Part shown: positions 38,401-47,726 of the stretch, one piece after another
Position numbering within the stretch: position 1 is the first letter of the stretch
Layout of the letters: every line of letters begins with the position of its first letter
NCBI GenBank assembly: GCA_965656875.1
Contig: CBFHMJ010000033.1
Span: forward strand, 62,001-126,000
Length of the DNA: 64,000 nucleotides
Reading direction: 5' to 3'
Origin: CBFHMJ01 sp965656875
Lineage (GTDB): Bacteria > Pseudomonadota > Gammaproteobacteria > Enterobacterales > Alteromonadaceae
Translations under genes and position numbers: made by a program
The notes under the pieces: generated by a model
The model's input: only the letters and a program-made list of their open reading frames with translations
Told to the model about the DNA's origin: nothing
Database searches by the model: none

Positions 38401-41400
38401 GCCATACAGCACCATAAATGGCGTGGTTTTTAACTGCCTTGCCAGTGTGCGCATTTGTGTAGTGTGAACTTCATCAATCACCAGGTTATAGCTGGCTCCT
38501 GCGAAGTCATTGGCAGGACTGCGACGACGATCAGACGGCAGATTCAGCGGTTCTGGCAATGGTGAAAGATTTTGTTGCCACCAGGCCAGTTGTTGTTTGA
38601 AGGCATCCGAGGCAACAAACTGTTGCTCCCAGGCGATAAAGTCCTGATAACTGGCATTAACCGGCGCGAGGGAATCTCCCTGAGGTGACTGGTACAGTGC
38701 GATCAAATCTTCAGCAAGAATGGAGACTGACATACCGTCAGCCACCATATGATGAAATTCAAACACTAATACATGACGCTGCTCAGCGATATTGACGACC
38801 CGGATACGCCAAAGAGGAGCCTGAGAAACAGCAAATGTTTGTCTGTCCTGGTTGATGGGGCCTTCATGACCAGGCTGGTGTTCTTCAATGATGTCTGGTG
38901 TGAACTCATTTACCGGCACCAGCGCCCTGATCAGTTTTCCGTCATCGAGCTGGTAGCTGGAGCGGAGTACCGGGTGACGAATAGCCAGTTGTTTGAAAGC
39001 ATTGGTTAACCGGGTGATGTCCAATTCACCCGCGACGGTCATTGCACCCGTGATGCGGTAAGCTAAATCGCCACCTTTCATCTGGCTTAGCACAAACATC
39101 CGGCCTTCTTCTGATGACACGGCGCTGAAAGCTGTCTCTGTGTTTGTCTGAGCGATGGCCGTGTCAGCACCTACCTGGCTGAAATCAGCAACTTTGGTTG
39201 TTGAGCCAGCGCTTGATGGTTTAACACCACCGCCTGGACCACCGTTCGGATCAGGAGCGCCCGCTTTACGGAAGCTGAAACCTCCGGCGCGTAATTGTTC
39301 TGTTGCCCAGACAGCTGCTTCAAAGATTCGGTCGCTGTCTTGTTGCGTGTGTGCTTCTGAGAAGAAACAGGTTCGGCGTTCCCAGACGAAAATACCTTTC
39401 AATTGCATCAGACGGAAAAACAGATTCATTTCGAGGGAATGACGTGGCATGTCTGCCGCAACCCCTGAGTCAAATCGGTAAACGGACGCAAAAGATTCCA
39501 TGGTGATAGGGACGTGAGCTTCTTCGAAATACGCATTCAGACGGTCAACAAATGCCGTTGTCATGTCGGTAATTCGTTGTTGCAGTGCCGGACCTTCAGC
39601 TTTAAGGCGTTGTAATACTGCTTTTGCCGCCGTCATGGTCAATGGGTGCTTACAGAAAGTTCCTGCGAAAAACGTTGTTTCAGCCCCAGGCGCAGATGCA
39701 TCGCCAAATTGCCAGAAACCACCGTCAATAGCGTCCATGTAACGAGTATGCCCGGCGACAACACCGATGTGCATACCACCGCCAACCACTTTGCCGTAAG
39801 TCACTAAATCTGCGCGAACATCGAAATGGTGTTGTGCGCCGCCAGGATGACAACGGAAGCCAGTAACCATTTCATCAAAGACCAGCGCTATGCCGTGTTG
39901 TTCGGTCAGCGCACGGAGTTGTTGCAGGTAGGCTTTTGGCTGTAAAGCGGGTTTACGGCTTTGCACGGGTTCTACCAGAACCGCTGCAATGTCCCCGGCC
40001 TGTGCTGCAATTTCTTTTAACGATTTTTCCGTTGCGTACTGAAGAACGATGGTGTCTTCAATCATGCTGTCGATAACACCTGCCGTCATAGGTTGTGAGC
40101 CGTGTTCGCCCATGTCAGCCAGCACACCATCAAATGAACCGTGGAAGGACGTGACAAAGCGCACGATTTTTTTGCGTTTGGTGACGGTTCGGGCGAGGCG
40201 TATGGCAACCATAACGGCCTCGGTGCCTGTGTTGGCAAAGGCGACACGTTCACAACCTGTTAAGTCCTGAACCAGTTCGGCAACATCGCCTGCGATGGCG
40301 GACTGTGGTCCAAGTTCGATGCCTTTTTCCAGCTGAGCCTGCATCGGCTCTTTGATAAAGTCCGGGTTATGACCGAATAAACAGGTGCCATAGCCCATCG
40401 CTGTATCAATGTATTCGTTACCGTCGATATCCCAGAACCGAGAACCTTTCGAACGTTCAGCAACCAGTGGGTAAGTAAACTCTTTGGTCGAAAGCGTGAA
40501 ATTCAGTGTTGAAATCCAGTCAGCGAAATAGGTGCGATGCTTTTGTGCATCGACTTTTGATTTTGGCGTTCTGGCGATGAGTTCATCAGACAGACGTTTA
40601 ACGAATGCGCGTTGCTGTTCGGTTAAATCGTCCTCGACCAATACAATATCCCGGCTTTTGTTAATGCCTTCGCTAATTGCTGACACCGGGGTTTTGATCA
40701 GGGCTGCGACTTTCCCCGCATTTGCGGGTGGCGTTGCGGCACTGACTGATGGGGTTTGAACAGTCTCAGCTTGCGTGTTGACGGTTTGCAGGTTTGCAGT
40801 GTTTGCGACAGGCTGACCACCAAGCAACGCCAGTTGTTGCTGCATCAGTTGTAACTGTTGCTGAATAATTTGCTGGTTAACCGGCGCATTACCCGTTACT
40901 TGAATGGCTGACACCGCTTGCTGTGCTGGTGTAGCCATCACAGGGGCGGTTTCGCTTGTTGGTGATACCGTGCCTGTCGTTTGTATTGGCGGCAGAGGTT
41001 GCACTGCTGAAGGTGTTGGCTCCGGTGTTAGTGATGCTCGAATGTCATCATTCATTTCGCTGTTAATATAGTCGGCAAGCGCTTGTGGTGTGTGCAGTTC
41101 AGCAAAAAACTGAGCCAGCGTAATTTCTGTGCCCCAACGTGCGACGATGCGTTTATCCAGCTGTACCAGCATGAGTGAGTCTACACCCAGCGCAAACAGG
41201 TTAAAGTCATCGGTTAGTTCGGACTCATCAATGCCCGTTATCTGGGCGATCATCACGCTAACTTCCTGTTTTATTGTGTTTACACCATAGCCGAGCGACG
41301 TGTCTGATGTCGTCATAGCCTGGGTAATCTCCTCATAAGGTTGCTGACAGGCAGCAACGACGGGTGCGTGTGTTGTCGGGGTGTTTGCTACGTTTGTATC

Positions 41401-44400
41401 TCTGGTGTTGGCTGCGGCTTGATTGAGTGGTTGATACCACCACGCCGTCTTATTAAATGCGGTATTAGGTAAACCAGCCATTGGGCGAGGTTGACCGCCG
41501 TGGAAAGCGTTCCAGTCAATGGTTAGCCCATGTTTCCAGGCCTGTGCAACGGATTCGCAAAACTGAACCCAGCTTTCTCGGCCTTCCCGAAGGCTTGGTA
41601 AGAACAGGTTTGAACCGTTATCAATGACCTGAGCGGCCAGCCCGGTCAAGGTTGCGGTGCCACCAATTTCAATGAGTGCATTCTTTTGTGTGTCAGCAAT
41701 AACGTCCAGTGCAGCCTGGAAACGTACCGGCTGGCACAGGTGTTGGCTCCAGTAATCCTGGCTGATATCGCTGGCCGAGGTAACAATGGTTCCTTTTTGG
41801 GTCGATAACAGCGGAATAACCGGGTCGGCAAACTGAATGGTTTTCAGGGTGTTTGCCAGGCTGTCGGCAGAGGCAGCCATCATTGGAGAATGAAACGGAT
41901 GTTGGATGTTTAATTTTTCTGTAAAAACGCGTTGCTTCTTAGCGTTCGCCAGTACCGCATCAACCTGTTCAATATCACCAGAAATGGTGACGTTTTCCGG
42001 GGTATTTATGGCGGCAATCCAGACTTTGTCGTATTCAGCAATCAGCTCATTGACTACATCAAGACTGGCAAGAATACCCGCCATTTTTCCTGTCGCTGCT
42101 GCTGAATCATCGCCCGTCATTGCCGTCATGGCTTGCCCGCGAGCAATAACCATGCGCACTGCATCTTCCAGGCTGACAATGCCAGACACACAGGCCGCAG
42201 CATATTCACCTATGCTGTGACCCACGACTAAATCAGGTTTTACACCCAGAGACAGCCAGAGTTGTGCCAGCGCATATTCCATACTGAAGATGATCGCTTG
42301 TGCATTGGCACTGTCATTCAGTGCGTCGGCATCATCGCCAAAAATCAGTGACAGAATGGATACGCCAGTCCGGTCGGTAAAGGCTTTATCACAGGTCTTC
42401 AGTGTTTGGTTAAAGACCGGGAATTCACGAAACAGGCTGTCAGCCATGTTGAGATAGTGTGAGCCCTGACCAGTAAACAGGAAGACTACCCGGGGAGCGT
42501 CCAGACTGATACTCAATGGTGATGGGCTGGATTCGGCTTGTTTAGCGGCGACTTTTGTCAGTTTTGTTGTTAGCTGCTCTGTGCTGCTGACCAGGGTTGC
42601 ATATCGGCTGTCGTAAGCTGAACGCTGAAATTGTGTTGCCCGGGCCAGTTCTGCAATGGACACTCCAGACAGATCGGCTTCAGCAAACTGTTTAATTGTC
42701 GCCTGCAAGCTGGCCGGAGATTTGGCGGACAAGGTGATCAGGTGTTGTTCCGTCTGATGCAATGCCGGTTGTGATGCCAGGTCAGACGCCTCGGATTGAA
42801 CGTCAGTTGGACCAGCGATGATCATATGTGCGTTACTGCCGTTGATCCCTAACGAGGTGATACCAAATAGCGGCGAATTTTCGCTGGCTGCGATTGGTGT
42901 CAGGCGATCAACTACTTTAATGGGGTTGTCCTGCCAGTTAATTAACCGGTTAGGTACATGGAAATGCAAGTTAGGAGGGATCTGACCATGATTCAGGCTG
43001 AGTACGACTTTTTGTAAGCCTGCCATGCCCGCTGCTGCTTCGGTGTGACCAATGTTGGATTTTACGGCACCGACCAAAATTGGGTTGCCGGTTTCACCGA
43101 ACACTCGGCCTAACGCTGAGGCTTCTTGTGGATCTCCCAGTTTAGTACCAGAACCATGTGCTTCAATATAGCTAATTTGTGCTGGTGTCACGTTAGCGTT
43201 TTTCTGGGCTTTACGGATCAGTTTTTCCTGCGCGATGCCACTTGGAACAGTTAAACCACCGCTGTGACCGTTATGATTGATCGCGCCGCCTTTGATTACG
43301 GCAAGAACATGATCTCCATCACGTTGAGCATCTGACAGGCGTTTTAAAACGACAGCACCACAACCATCACTGCGAATATAACCATCAGCATTATCATCAA
43401 AACTGCGGCTGCGTCCGGTACCTGACAGGGCATTCATTTGCGAGAAACAAACGTGGCCGTCTGGCGTTGTCATGATGTTCACACCCGCAGCAACGACCAG
43501 ATTACAATGGCCGGTTTGCAAGTCTTTGACGCCATTATGAACGGCGGTCAGCGATGAACTACAAGCGGTATCCAAGGCAACACACGGGCCTTTCAGGTCA
43601 AATGCCCAGGCGATACGGCCTGCTGCGGTATTGAACATGGTGCCGGTGTAACTGTAAGCGCCAGTCGGGTGACCATTTTCTTTGCCGACGGCCAGGTAGT
43701 CGGTGATAGAAATACCGACATAAACGCCGGTGTCAGAACCTCGCAATGATGGGACGGCAAATCCCGCATTTTCAAAGGCTTCATGAGTTACTTCAAGCAG
43801 TAAACGTTGTTGCGGGTCCAGTGATTCTGTTTCTGCCGGAGAAATACCGAAAAAGTGAGGATCGAAAAGCTCCGGGTGAGTGATAAAGCCGCCTTCGCGT
43901 GTCGCCAGCCCTTTGGCGCTATCAACACCTGGCCAGCGGTCATAGCTGACTTTTGTGACCGGATCGGTGCCACCGGCGAGTAATTCCCAAAACTGTTCCG
44001 GCGTGTTTGCATCGCCCGGGAAACGGCAAGCCATGCCAATAATGGCGACGGGCTCATTGGTTGTTGTGGGTGATATTTCATCTGTCGCTTCTGATGTGTC
44101 AGTAGGACTCGAATTCTCAGCCGGATTCAGGGCCTGGTGGACACAGCTTGCTAAACCATGAACGCTAGGGAAATCCAGTGCTGATGTATCGGACAGTTCG
44201 ACTGAGAAATGCTGTTCGACGGATTCCTGAATGTCGATAAGTCGCATACTTGGAATGCCAAGGTCGAAGAAACTGGTGTTGTCATCCAGTTCATCCAACT
44301 TTGCTTCACGTAGAACAAACTGGTGAATCCATTGCTGGATGCTGTTCAGATCGTTCGTTGTAGTCGTCTCTGTAGACGGCTTATTTGCGACATTCTGCTG

Positions 44401-46140
44401 ATTAACTGGAAGTTGTCTGGGTTGTTCGGTGATGTTCAGTGCATCGTCGAATTCGCCTTCCAGGAAACGCTTTCTTAAAACGTAGCGTTGAACTTTGCCA
44501 CTGGTCGTTTTGGGAATGGACTTGGTCGGTACGACATAACTAACTGGAATGTCGAAGTTTTCCATGACGATGTCACGGACTTCCTGCACCTTTGGTACAA
44601 ATTCTTCCGCTGAACGTTTGTGGTAGACAAATACCGCCAGTTGTTCGCCTTCCTGTTCGGGGTGAGGAATAGAACAGGCGATATAAGTATTCAGCGCATC
44701 GTCTCCCTTAACACGCAAAATGGCTTTTTCGATATCGTGAGGGAAGTAGTTGATTCCGCCGATGATGATCATTTCTTTGATTCGGTTTGCAAATACCAGA
44801 CGACCATCTTTCAGAAAACCTAAATCTTCAGTATTTAACCAGCCCTGGTCATTAATACTGTTCGCTGAGGCTTCCGGATTGTTGTAATACTGCGATGTAA
44901 CGTTGTCACCACGAATTTCAACCTGACCGACCACGCCTTCAGGCAGTGGCTCACGGTTCGCATCGGTGATTCGAACTTCAGTAGATGGGTAGGGTACGCC
45001 GCAATCAACCAGACTGACAGCATTCGGGTCATTTTCTGGTAATGACTGTATCTTGTCGCCAACATGCAGGTATTCGCGGTGAACAAAGTGTTCAATGACG
45101 CCATCGTTAAATTGACAGGAAGAAACGATCAGTGATGCTTCAGCCAGCCCGTAAATGGGACGCATGGCTTTCGGGTGCATTTTGTACTGTCCCATTTCGA
45201 CCATAAACTCATTACAAAGCTTGGCGGAAATCGGCTCAGCACCGTTCAGAATTGCTTTTACACAAGACAGATCCCAGTCCCAGTCCTGTTTTTTACGACG
45301 ATTGTAAAGCTTTAAAAAGTGACGATATCCAAAGTTAGGCGAGCCAAGGATTGCTGCACGGAATTTGTGTACAGCATGCATCCACAATGCAGGTGACCAG
45401 ATATAACTATCCGTTGGGATTCTTACCTGGTTGGTTTTTGCAACAACCGCAGCCAGGTTATAGCCAATCATGCCAAAGTCGTGTGACAACGGCTTCCAGC
45501 TACAGAACACATCGCCTTCTTCCCAGTCGGACATGTGGATAATGTCTCGGATATTAACGAGAAGATTTTTATGTGTTAGTGCTACCCCTTTTGGCGATCC
45601 GGTAGAACCCGAAGAAAACTGAATAAATGCGATAGCTTGTTCTGAAACGTCCGGTAACACGGCATCTTCGGCGCTAACGTCATAATCTTCAGGATTAAAA
45701 CATCTTGGTACGATATCGTTATGCCAGAGTGCCAGCGAATCCAGTTCGTCATCATAGCGAGTGGCATGTTTCAGGAGTTTGTCGTAAATCTTTTCGTTGT
45801 CAGCGGCGAGAAAAGGGTTATTGAGTTGACGCCAGACCTGCAACACTTTCATGCCGTTGTCGGGCTTTTCTCCTTTTTCCAGCGGAATCGGCACAATGCC
45901 GCCGAGTAAACAGGCCCAGTAAGCTTCAATGAGTTTTTGTAACGACGTGTATTGAAGTACCAGCTCATCACCTGGTTTGACACCGTGTTTTTGTAGGGCC
46001 GCAAGGCAGGATTTTGCATTGTCCAGCAATTGCTTATATGACAAAAATTCTTCATCAGTAAAGCTTGAGACAAACCAGATGCCTTTGTCGGTTTGCGCAC
46101 TGGCGAGCAGTGCGTCGTTCAGCGTTTTAAATTCGAACAT
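35413..46140 (-). CDS. Initiating megasynthase: acyl-AMP ligase-ACP-KS-AT-ACP-aminotransferase-C-A-PCP-partial C
   Basis: 3575 residues. Domains: acyl-AMP ligase (about 1-590; FSSGSTGSPKG near 174), ACP (Ser in LGIPSMRL near 631), KS (about 697-1110; DTACSSS near 860), AT (about 1210-1510; GHSIGEY near 1309, HPFH), ACP (LGVDSLML near 1652), a Gln/Pro/Thr-rich linker, a class III PLP aminotransferase (about 1820-2285; Lys near 2117 in YGKVVGGG), C (HHMVADG near 2462), A (about 2770-3270), PCP (VGGNSF near 3333) and a 200-residue tail resembling the second half of a C domain. The order matches mycosubtilin/iturin-type starters that make beta-amino fatty acids. The A pocket reads D-I-L-Q-L-G-V-V-W-K, close to the known glycine code DILQLGLIWK. 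The ribosome site before the ATG is weak. Confidence 0.94.
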   Translation of the reverse strand: MFEFKTLNDALLASAQTDKGIWFVSSFTDEEFLSYKQLLDNAKSCLAALQKHGVKPGDELVLQYTSLQKLIEAYWACLLGGIVPIPLEKGEKPDNGMKVLQVWRQLNNPFLAADNEKIYDKLLKHATRYDDELDSLALWHNDIVPRCFNPEDYDVSAEDAVLPDVSEQAIAFIQFSSGSTGSPKGVALTHKNLLVNIRDIIHMSDWEEGDVFCSWKPLSHDFGMIGYNLAAVVAKTNQVRIPTDSYIWSPALWMHAVHKFRAAILGSPNFGYRHFLKLYNRRKKQDWDWDLSCVKAILNGAEPISAKLCNEFMVEMGQYKMHPKAMRPIYGLAEASLIVSSCQFNDGVIEHFVHREYLHVGDKIQSLPENDPNAVSLVDCGVPYPSTEVRITDANREPLPEGVVGQVEIRGDNVTSQYYNNPEASANSINDQGWLNTEDLGFLKDGRLVFANRIKEMIIIGGINYFPHDIEKAILRVKGDDALNTYIACSIPHPEQEGEQLAVFVYHKRSAEEFVPKVQEVRDIVMENFDIPVSYVVPTKSIPKTTSGKVQRYVLRKRFLEGEFDDALNITEQPRQLPVNQQNVANKPSTETTTTNDLNSIQQWIHQFVLREAKLDELDDNTSFFDLGIPSMRLIDIQESVEQHFSVELSDTSALDFPSVHGLASCVHQALNPAENSSPTDTSEATDEISPTTTNEPVAIIGMACRFPGDANTPEQFWELLAGGTDPVTKVSYDRWPGVDSAKGLATREGGFITHPELFDPHFFGISPAETESLDPQQRLLLEVTHEAFENAGFAVPSLRGSDTGVYVGISITDYLAVGKENGHPTGAYSYTGTMFNTAAGRIAWAFDLKGPCVALDTACSSSLTAVHNGVKDLQTGHCNLVVAAGVNIMTTPDGHVCFSQMNALSGTGRSRSFDDNADGYIRSDGCGAVVLKRLSDAQRDGDHVLAVIKGGAINHNGHSGGLTVPSGIAQEKLIRKAQKNANVTPAQISYIEAHGSGTKLGDPQEASALGRVFGETGNPILVGAVKSNIGHTEAAAGMAGLQKVVLSLNHGQIPPNLHFHVPNRLINWQDNPIKVVDRLTPIAASENSPLFGITSLGINGSNAHMIIAGPTDVQSEASDLASQPALHQTEQHLITLSAKSPASLQATIKQFAEADLSGVSIAELARATQFQRSAYDSRYATLVSSTEQLTTKLTKVAAKQAESSPSPLSISLDAPRVVFLFTGQGSHYLNMADSLFREFPVFNQTLKTCDKAFTDRTGVSILSLIFGDDADALNDSANAQAIIFSMEYALAQLWLSLGVKPDLVVGHSIGEYAAACVSGIVSLEDAVRMVIARGQAMTAMTGDDSAAATGKMAGILASLDVVNELIAEYDKVWIAAINTPENVTISGDIEQVDAVLANAKKQRVFTEKLNIQHPFHSPMMAASADSLANTLKTIQFADPVIPLLSTQKGTIVTSASDISQDYWSQHLCQPVRFQAALDVIADTQKNALIEIGGTATLTGLAAQVIDNGSNLFLPSLREGRESWVQFCESVAQAWKHGLTIDWNAFHGGQPRPMAGLPNTAFNKTAWWYQPLNQAAANTRDTNVANTPTTHAPVVAACQQPYEEITQAMTTSDTSLGYGVNTIKQEVSVMIAQITGIDESELTDDFNLFALGVDSLMLVQLDKRIVARWGTEITLAQFFAELHTPQALADYINSEMNDDIRASLTPEPTPSAVQPLPPIQTTGTVSPTSETAPVMATPAQQAVSAIQVTGNAPVNQQIIQQQLQLMQQQLALLGGQPVANTANLQTVNTQAETVQTPSVSAATPPANAGKVAALIKTPVSAISEGINKSRDIVLVEDDLTEQQRAFVKRLSDELIARTPKSKVDAQKHRTYFADWISTLNFTLSTKEFTYPLVAERSKGSRFWDIDGNEYIDTAMGYGTCLFGHNPDFIKEPMQAQLEKGIELGPQSAIAGDVAELVQDLTGCERVAFANTGTEAVMVAIRLARTVTKRKKIVRFVTSFHGSFDGVLADMGEHGSQPMTAGVIDSMIEDTIVLQYATEKSLKEIAAQAGDIAAVLVEPVQSRKPALQPKAYLQQLRALTEQHGIALVFDEMVTGFRCHPGGAQHHFDVRADLVTYGKVVGGGMHIGVVAGHTRYMDAIDGGFWQFGDASAPGAETTFFAGTFCKHPLTMTAAKAVLQRLKAEGPALQQRITDMTTAFVDRLNAYFEEAHVPITMESFASVYRFDSGVAADMPRHSLEMNLFFRLMQLKGIFVWERRTCFFSEAHTQQDSDRIFEAAVWATEQLRAGGFSFRKAGAPDPNGGPGGGVKPSSAGSTTKVADFSQVGADTAIAQTNTETAFSAVSSEEGRMFVLSQMKGGDLAYRITGAMTVAGELDITRLTNAFKQLAIRHPVLRSSYQLDDGKLIRALVPVNEFTPDIIEEHQPGHEGPINQDRQTFAVSQAPLWRIRVVNIAEQRHVLVFEFHHMVADGMSVSILAEDLIALYQSPQGDSLAPVNASYQDFIAWEQQFVASDAFKQQLAWWQQNLSPLPEPLNLPSDRRRSPANDFAGASYNLVIDEVHTTQMRTLARQLKTTPFMVLYGLFSTLIYKLSQQQDICIGIPFDRRANGPFDRTVGMFAQTLAIRTKIDPESGFDALIKQVTEQCSLAYTHCNTPLEYIVEALDVKRDISRNPLFDTMFIYETGDRRLQQAAGLSFEPCQVDIAGASFDLTLEITDQKNRLYCNFIYATRLFDEATIAAWATQYVELLTLFSEQSDRPVTDAAQLSQDAIQQQVVTFNQSGESYDTTPLPDRLVPVAERLPDCIAVKATDADLSYEQLLAKSERLAHVLIAKGVTPDQQVAVLLPRNSQLIISLLAVLRTGASYIPLDPEYPAARINYMLNHAQVSVLVADPALMTDDNWEGTLVNPAKVRAVAASRRQPLPALNPEQLAYVIYTSGSTGKPKGVMVKHGALTSFVTAIAERLNWPDDATTLGLTTVSFDIFVLEVFVTLLRGGTLVLASEQQQQDPTALARLIADKNVNVVQITPSRLQLLANATELAETFAQVERLLIGGEAFPAELLPQLQQITDLNIFNVYGPTEATVWASVKNLTNASHVSLGQPLANANAYVLNDEKQLMPIGSIGDLYLAGDCLANGYLFDQQKTDDAFTANPFEPGELMYRTGDLAAWNQDGELMYHGRNDHQVKLRGYRIELAEIDSVLNESPDVAQGAVVVRHLSPHNPMLVAFCQLTEKDNTHAQDIEARLRQQLRQQLPDYMVPGLIIALDELPMTPNGKIDRNQLPDDLSHWQTQNSNDDEAQTTDEQDDAVVRDIRDVWQKLLGHKQISRHVSYFDVGGNSFSLMLMHNELDQIWPGLIHVTDIFANPTIGALATLVSDKLASQQTADYHPLTLPTEFFDVSANQADQVGQLLVEPGADVSTQLTALASHHHVSLADVLVGLQGFFLHKRLEQDVITLYLNQPGKGYRPLQLDFSRLTQIEEIFQLVKHQREASSIFPVPPEADRTVNNDCLFLVRHVGDAASTQHKRFDFQLIIDDSDAESVALRVEFNHQRLSQQPVYGLINDYVRLSKAIIAASQEGLTS

Positions 46141-46260
46141 AGCTAGTTACACGTCGTTTTTATAATTGTTTGACTGTTTGGTCAGTCCTGAATTCAGGTT
46201 GCAGACGGCTGGTGACATACAACCAGGTCACTTATAAATATTTGTTTTTAAATGCTTAAT
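46141..46260 (-). promoter_or_regulatory. 120-bp gap between extender cassette and first megasynthase
   Basis: This is the largest gap inside the cluster's biosynthetic part. It is AT-rich and carries two short inverted repeats: GACTG / CAGTC with a six-base loop, and GTGAC / GTCAC with a ten-base loop. A TATAAA hexamer lies near the megasynthase start on the minus strand, but I could not find a convincing -35 box at proper spacing. It may hold an internal promoter; the evidence is weak. Confidence 0.3.
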
Positions 46261-47421
46261 CTATTCTGGGTAGAGCTTTTTCAGTCCTGGTTTGAAGTAC
46301 TGTCTCAGCCCGTAATTTGAAATCATCATCTGTTGAATCTGCGTTGTGCCTTCGATGACTTCTAATACCCTGGCTTCACGATAGAGTCGCTCAGCAGGGT
46401 AGGCTTGCCAGAGTCCGTTACCACCAAAAATCTGAACGGCGTTATTGGCAACTTCGGTGGCAATACGTGAGGTGAATAATTTGGTGACATTGGTTTCCAT
46501 AACCGCCGCGTCATCGTTGGCTTGTTTCATATGCGAGATTTTTTCGCACATGGCACGACCGGCATGAACTGATGTGACGCCATCGGCAATCATGGCTTGA
46601 ATTAGCTGATGTTGGCTGATTTTTTTATCGAACTGTTTACGAGTTCGTGACCAGGTGACCATTTCTTCCAGTGCAGAACGAGCAATGGCGACACCTGCCC
46701 AGGCAATGCTGAAGCGACCATAAAACAAGGCTTGATTCGCTACAAAAGTGAACCCCATACCAGGGCGGCCAATCAGATTGGTTTTAGGCACCGTGACGTT
46801 TTCGAAGGTAATTTCACCCAGATGAGCACCTCGGCTGGCTAACAAACCGGACATAGGCGTGGTGCTCAATCCTTTACGTTCACGTTCAACCAAAAATGCA
46901 TTTGTGGCTCCGTCTTCATTAGCGGCGAAGACGAGAAAAAGATCGGCTACAGCGGCATAGGTGATCCATTTCTTTTTTCCGTTTAGCACGTAATGGTCAT
47001 CTTTTTCTTCAAATCGGGTTGAAACGGCGCTGGCATCTGAGCCGGCATCTTTTTCAGACAGGGCAAATGCTGCAATCCGATCTCCGGTAGCCAGCTGAGG
47101 TAGCCAGTGTTGTTTCTGGTCATCAGAACCGAGTCTGGCGATGGTTTCGCCAACCAGGCTGGAATGTACGGTTAGCAATGCTCTGGTGTTCGCACAACCC
47201 ACGCCTATCTCTTCAGTAATACGCCCCCAGGTCAATGCGTCTATTCCGGCGCCGCCGTACTCCTCTGGTAATACTGCACCTGCCAGTCCTGAGGTACACA
47301 TTTCCCGTAGTACACTATCCGGAACGCCTTGATCTGCGTCGAATTTTGCCGCGTTGGGCCGTAATACATCCGTTGAAAACTGTTTTGCCACTTCAAGTAA
47401 TGGATGGGTTGAGTCAGCCAT
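46261..47421 (-). CDS. Acyl-CoA/acyl-ACP dehydrogenase of the hydroxy/methoxymalonyl-ACP cassette (FkbI-like)
   Basis: 386 residues, the normal length for a flavin-dependent acyl-CoA dehydrogenase. Visible family motifs are FALSEKDAGSDASAV in the FAD/substrate region, KKWITYAAVADLFLVFA, GMGFTFV, the RKQFDKKIS helix and the C-terminal FGGNGLWQAYPAERLYREARVLEVIEGTTQIQQ. The catalytic base position falls in the VIEGT segment. In FK520/ansamitocin-type pathways the FkbI homologue works with an HBD enzyme to oxidise glyceryl-ACP to hydroxymalonyl-ACP. The neighbours here (ACP 2 bp upstream, then FkbH-like and HBD) are exactly that set, which is why I prefer this role over fatty-acid oxidation. Confidence 0.88.
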   Translation of the reverse strand: MADSTHPLLEVAKQFSTDVLRPNAAKFDADQGVPDSVLREMCTSGLAGAVLPEEYGGAGIDALTWGRITEEIGVGCANTRALLTVHSSLVGETIARLGSDDQKQHWLPQLATGDRIAAFALSEKDAGSDASAVSTRFEEKDDHYVLNGKKKWITYAAVADLFLVFAANEDGATNAFLVERERKGLSTTPMSGLLASRGAHLGEITFENVTVPKTNLIGRPGMGFTFVANQALFYGRFSIAWAGVAIARSALEEMVTWSRTRKQFDKKISQHQLIQAMIADGVTSVHAGRAMCEKISHMKQANDDAAVMETNVTKLFTSRIATEVANNAVQIFGGNGLWQAYPAERLYREARVLEVIEGTTQIQQMMISNYGLRQYFKPGLKKLYPE

Positions 47422-47423
47422 GA

Positions 47424-47684
47424 TTATGCCTCTTGTAATTTGCTCACCAGTGAGTGCATTGCGTCGATTGAACTGAAGTTTGTCAGCACAATTTCATCGT
47501 CCGGCACTTCCAGGTTGTATTCACTTTCCAGGAAGTTCAGTAAACGCATGGCGAAAATGGAATTAACGAAACCACTGGTAAAGATGTTGGTGTCGTCATT
47601 CAGTTCCACGTCATCATCAAAAACATTCATGTTGCTTTCGATGAATTTTCTCAGGCTGTCTCGGCTAAATTCTGTATGTGACAT
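47424..47684 (-). CDS. Free-standing acyl carrier protein (FkbJ-like)
   Basis: 86 residues with a carrier-protein fold. The phosphopantetheine Ser sits in FTSGFVNSIFAMRL, where the usual LGxDSL is replaced by GFVNS as in the ACPs of methoxymalonyl cassettes. The acidic helix-II surface (ESEYNLEVPDDEI) is typical. It lies 42 bp after the FkbH-like gene and 2 bp before the dehydrogenase gene, so the four genes are probably co-translated. In characterised systems the FkbH protein loads a glyceryl group from 1,3-bisphosphoglycerate onto this ACP, which stays the carrier through oxidation and presents the finished extender to a cognate AT. Confidence 0.92.
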   Translation of the reverse strand: MSHTEFSRDSLRKFIESNMNVFDDDVELNDDTNIFTSGFVNSIFAMRLLNFLESEYNLEVPDDEIVLTNFSSIDAMHSLVSKLQEA

Positions 47685-47726
47685 GCTGCGTTCTCTCGTT
47701 TATCTGTCTTAGTCTGCGTTTAATCG

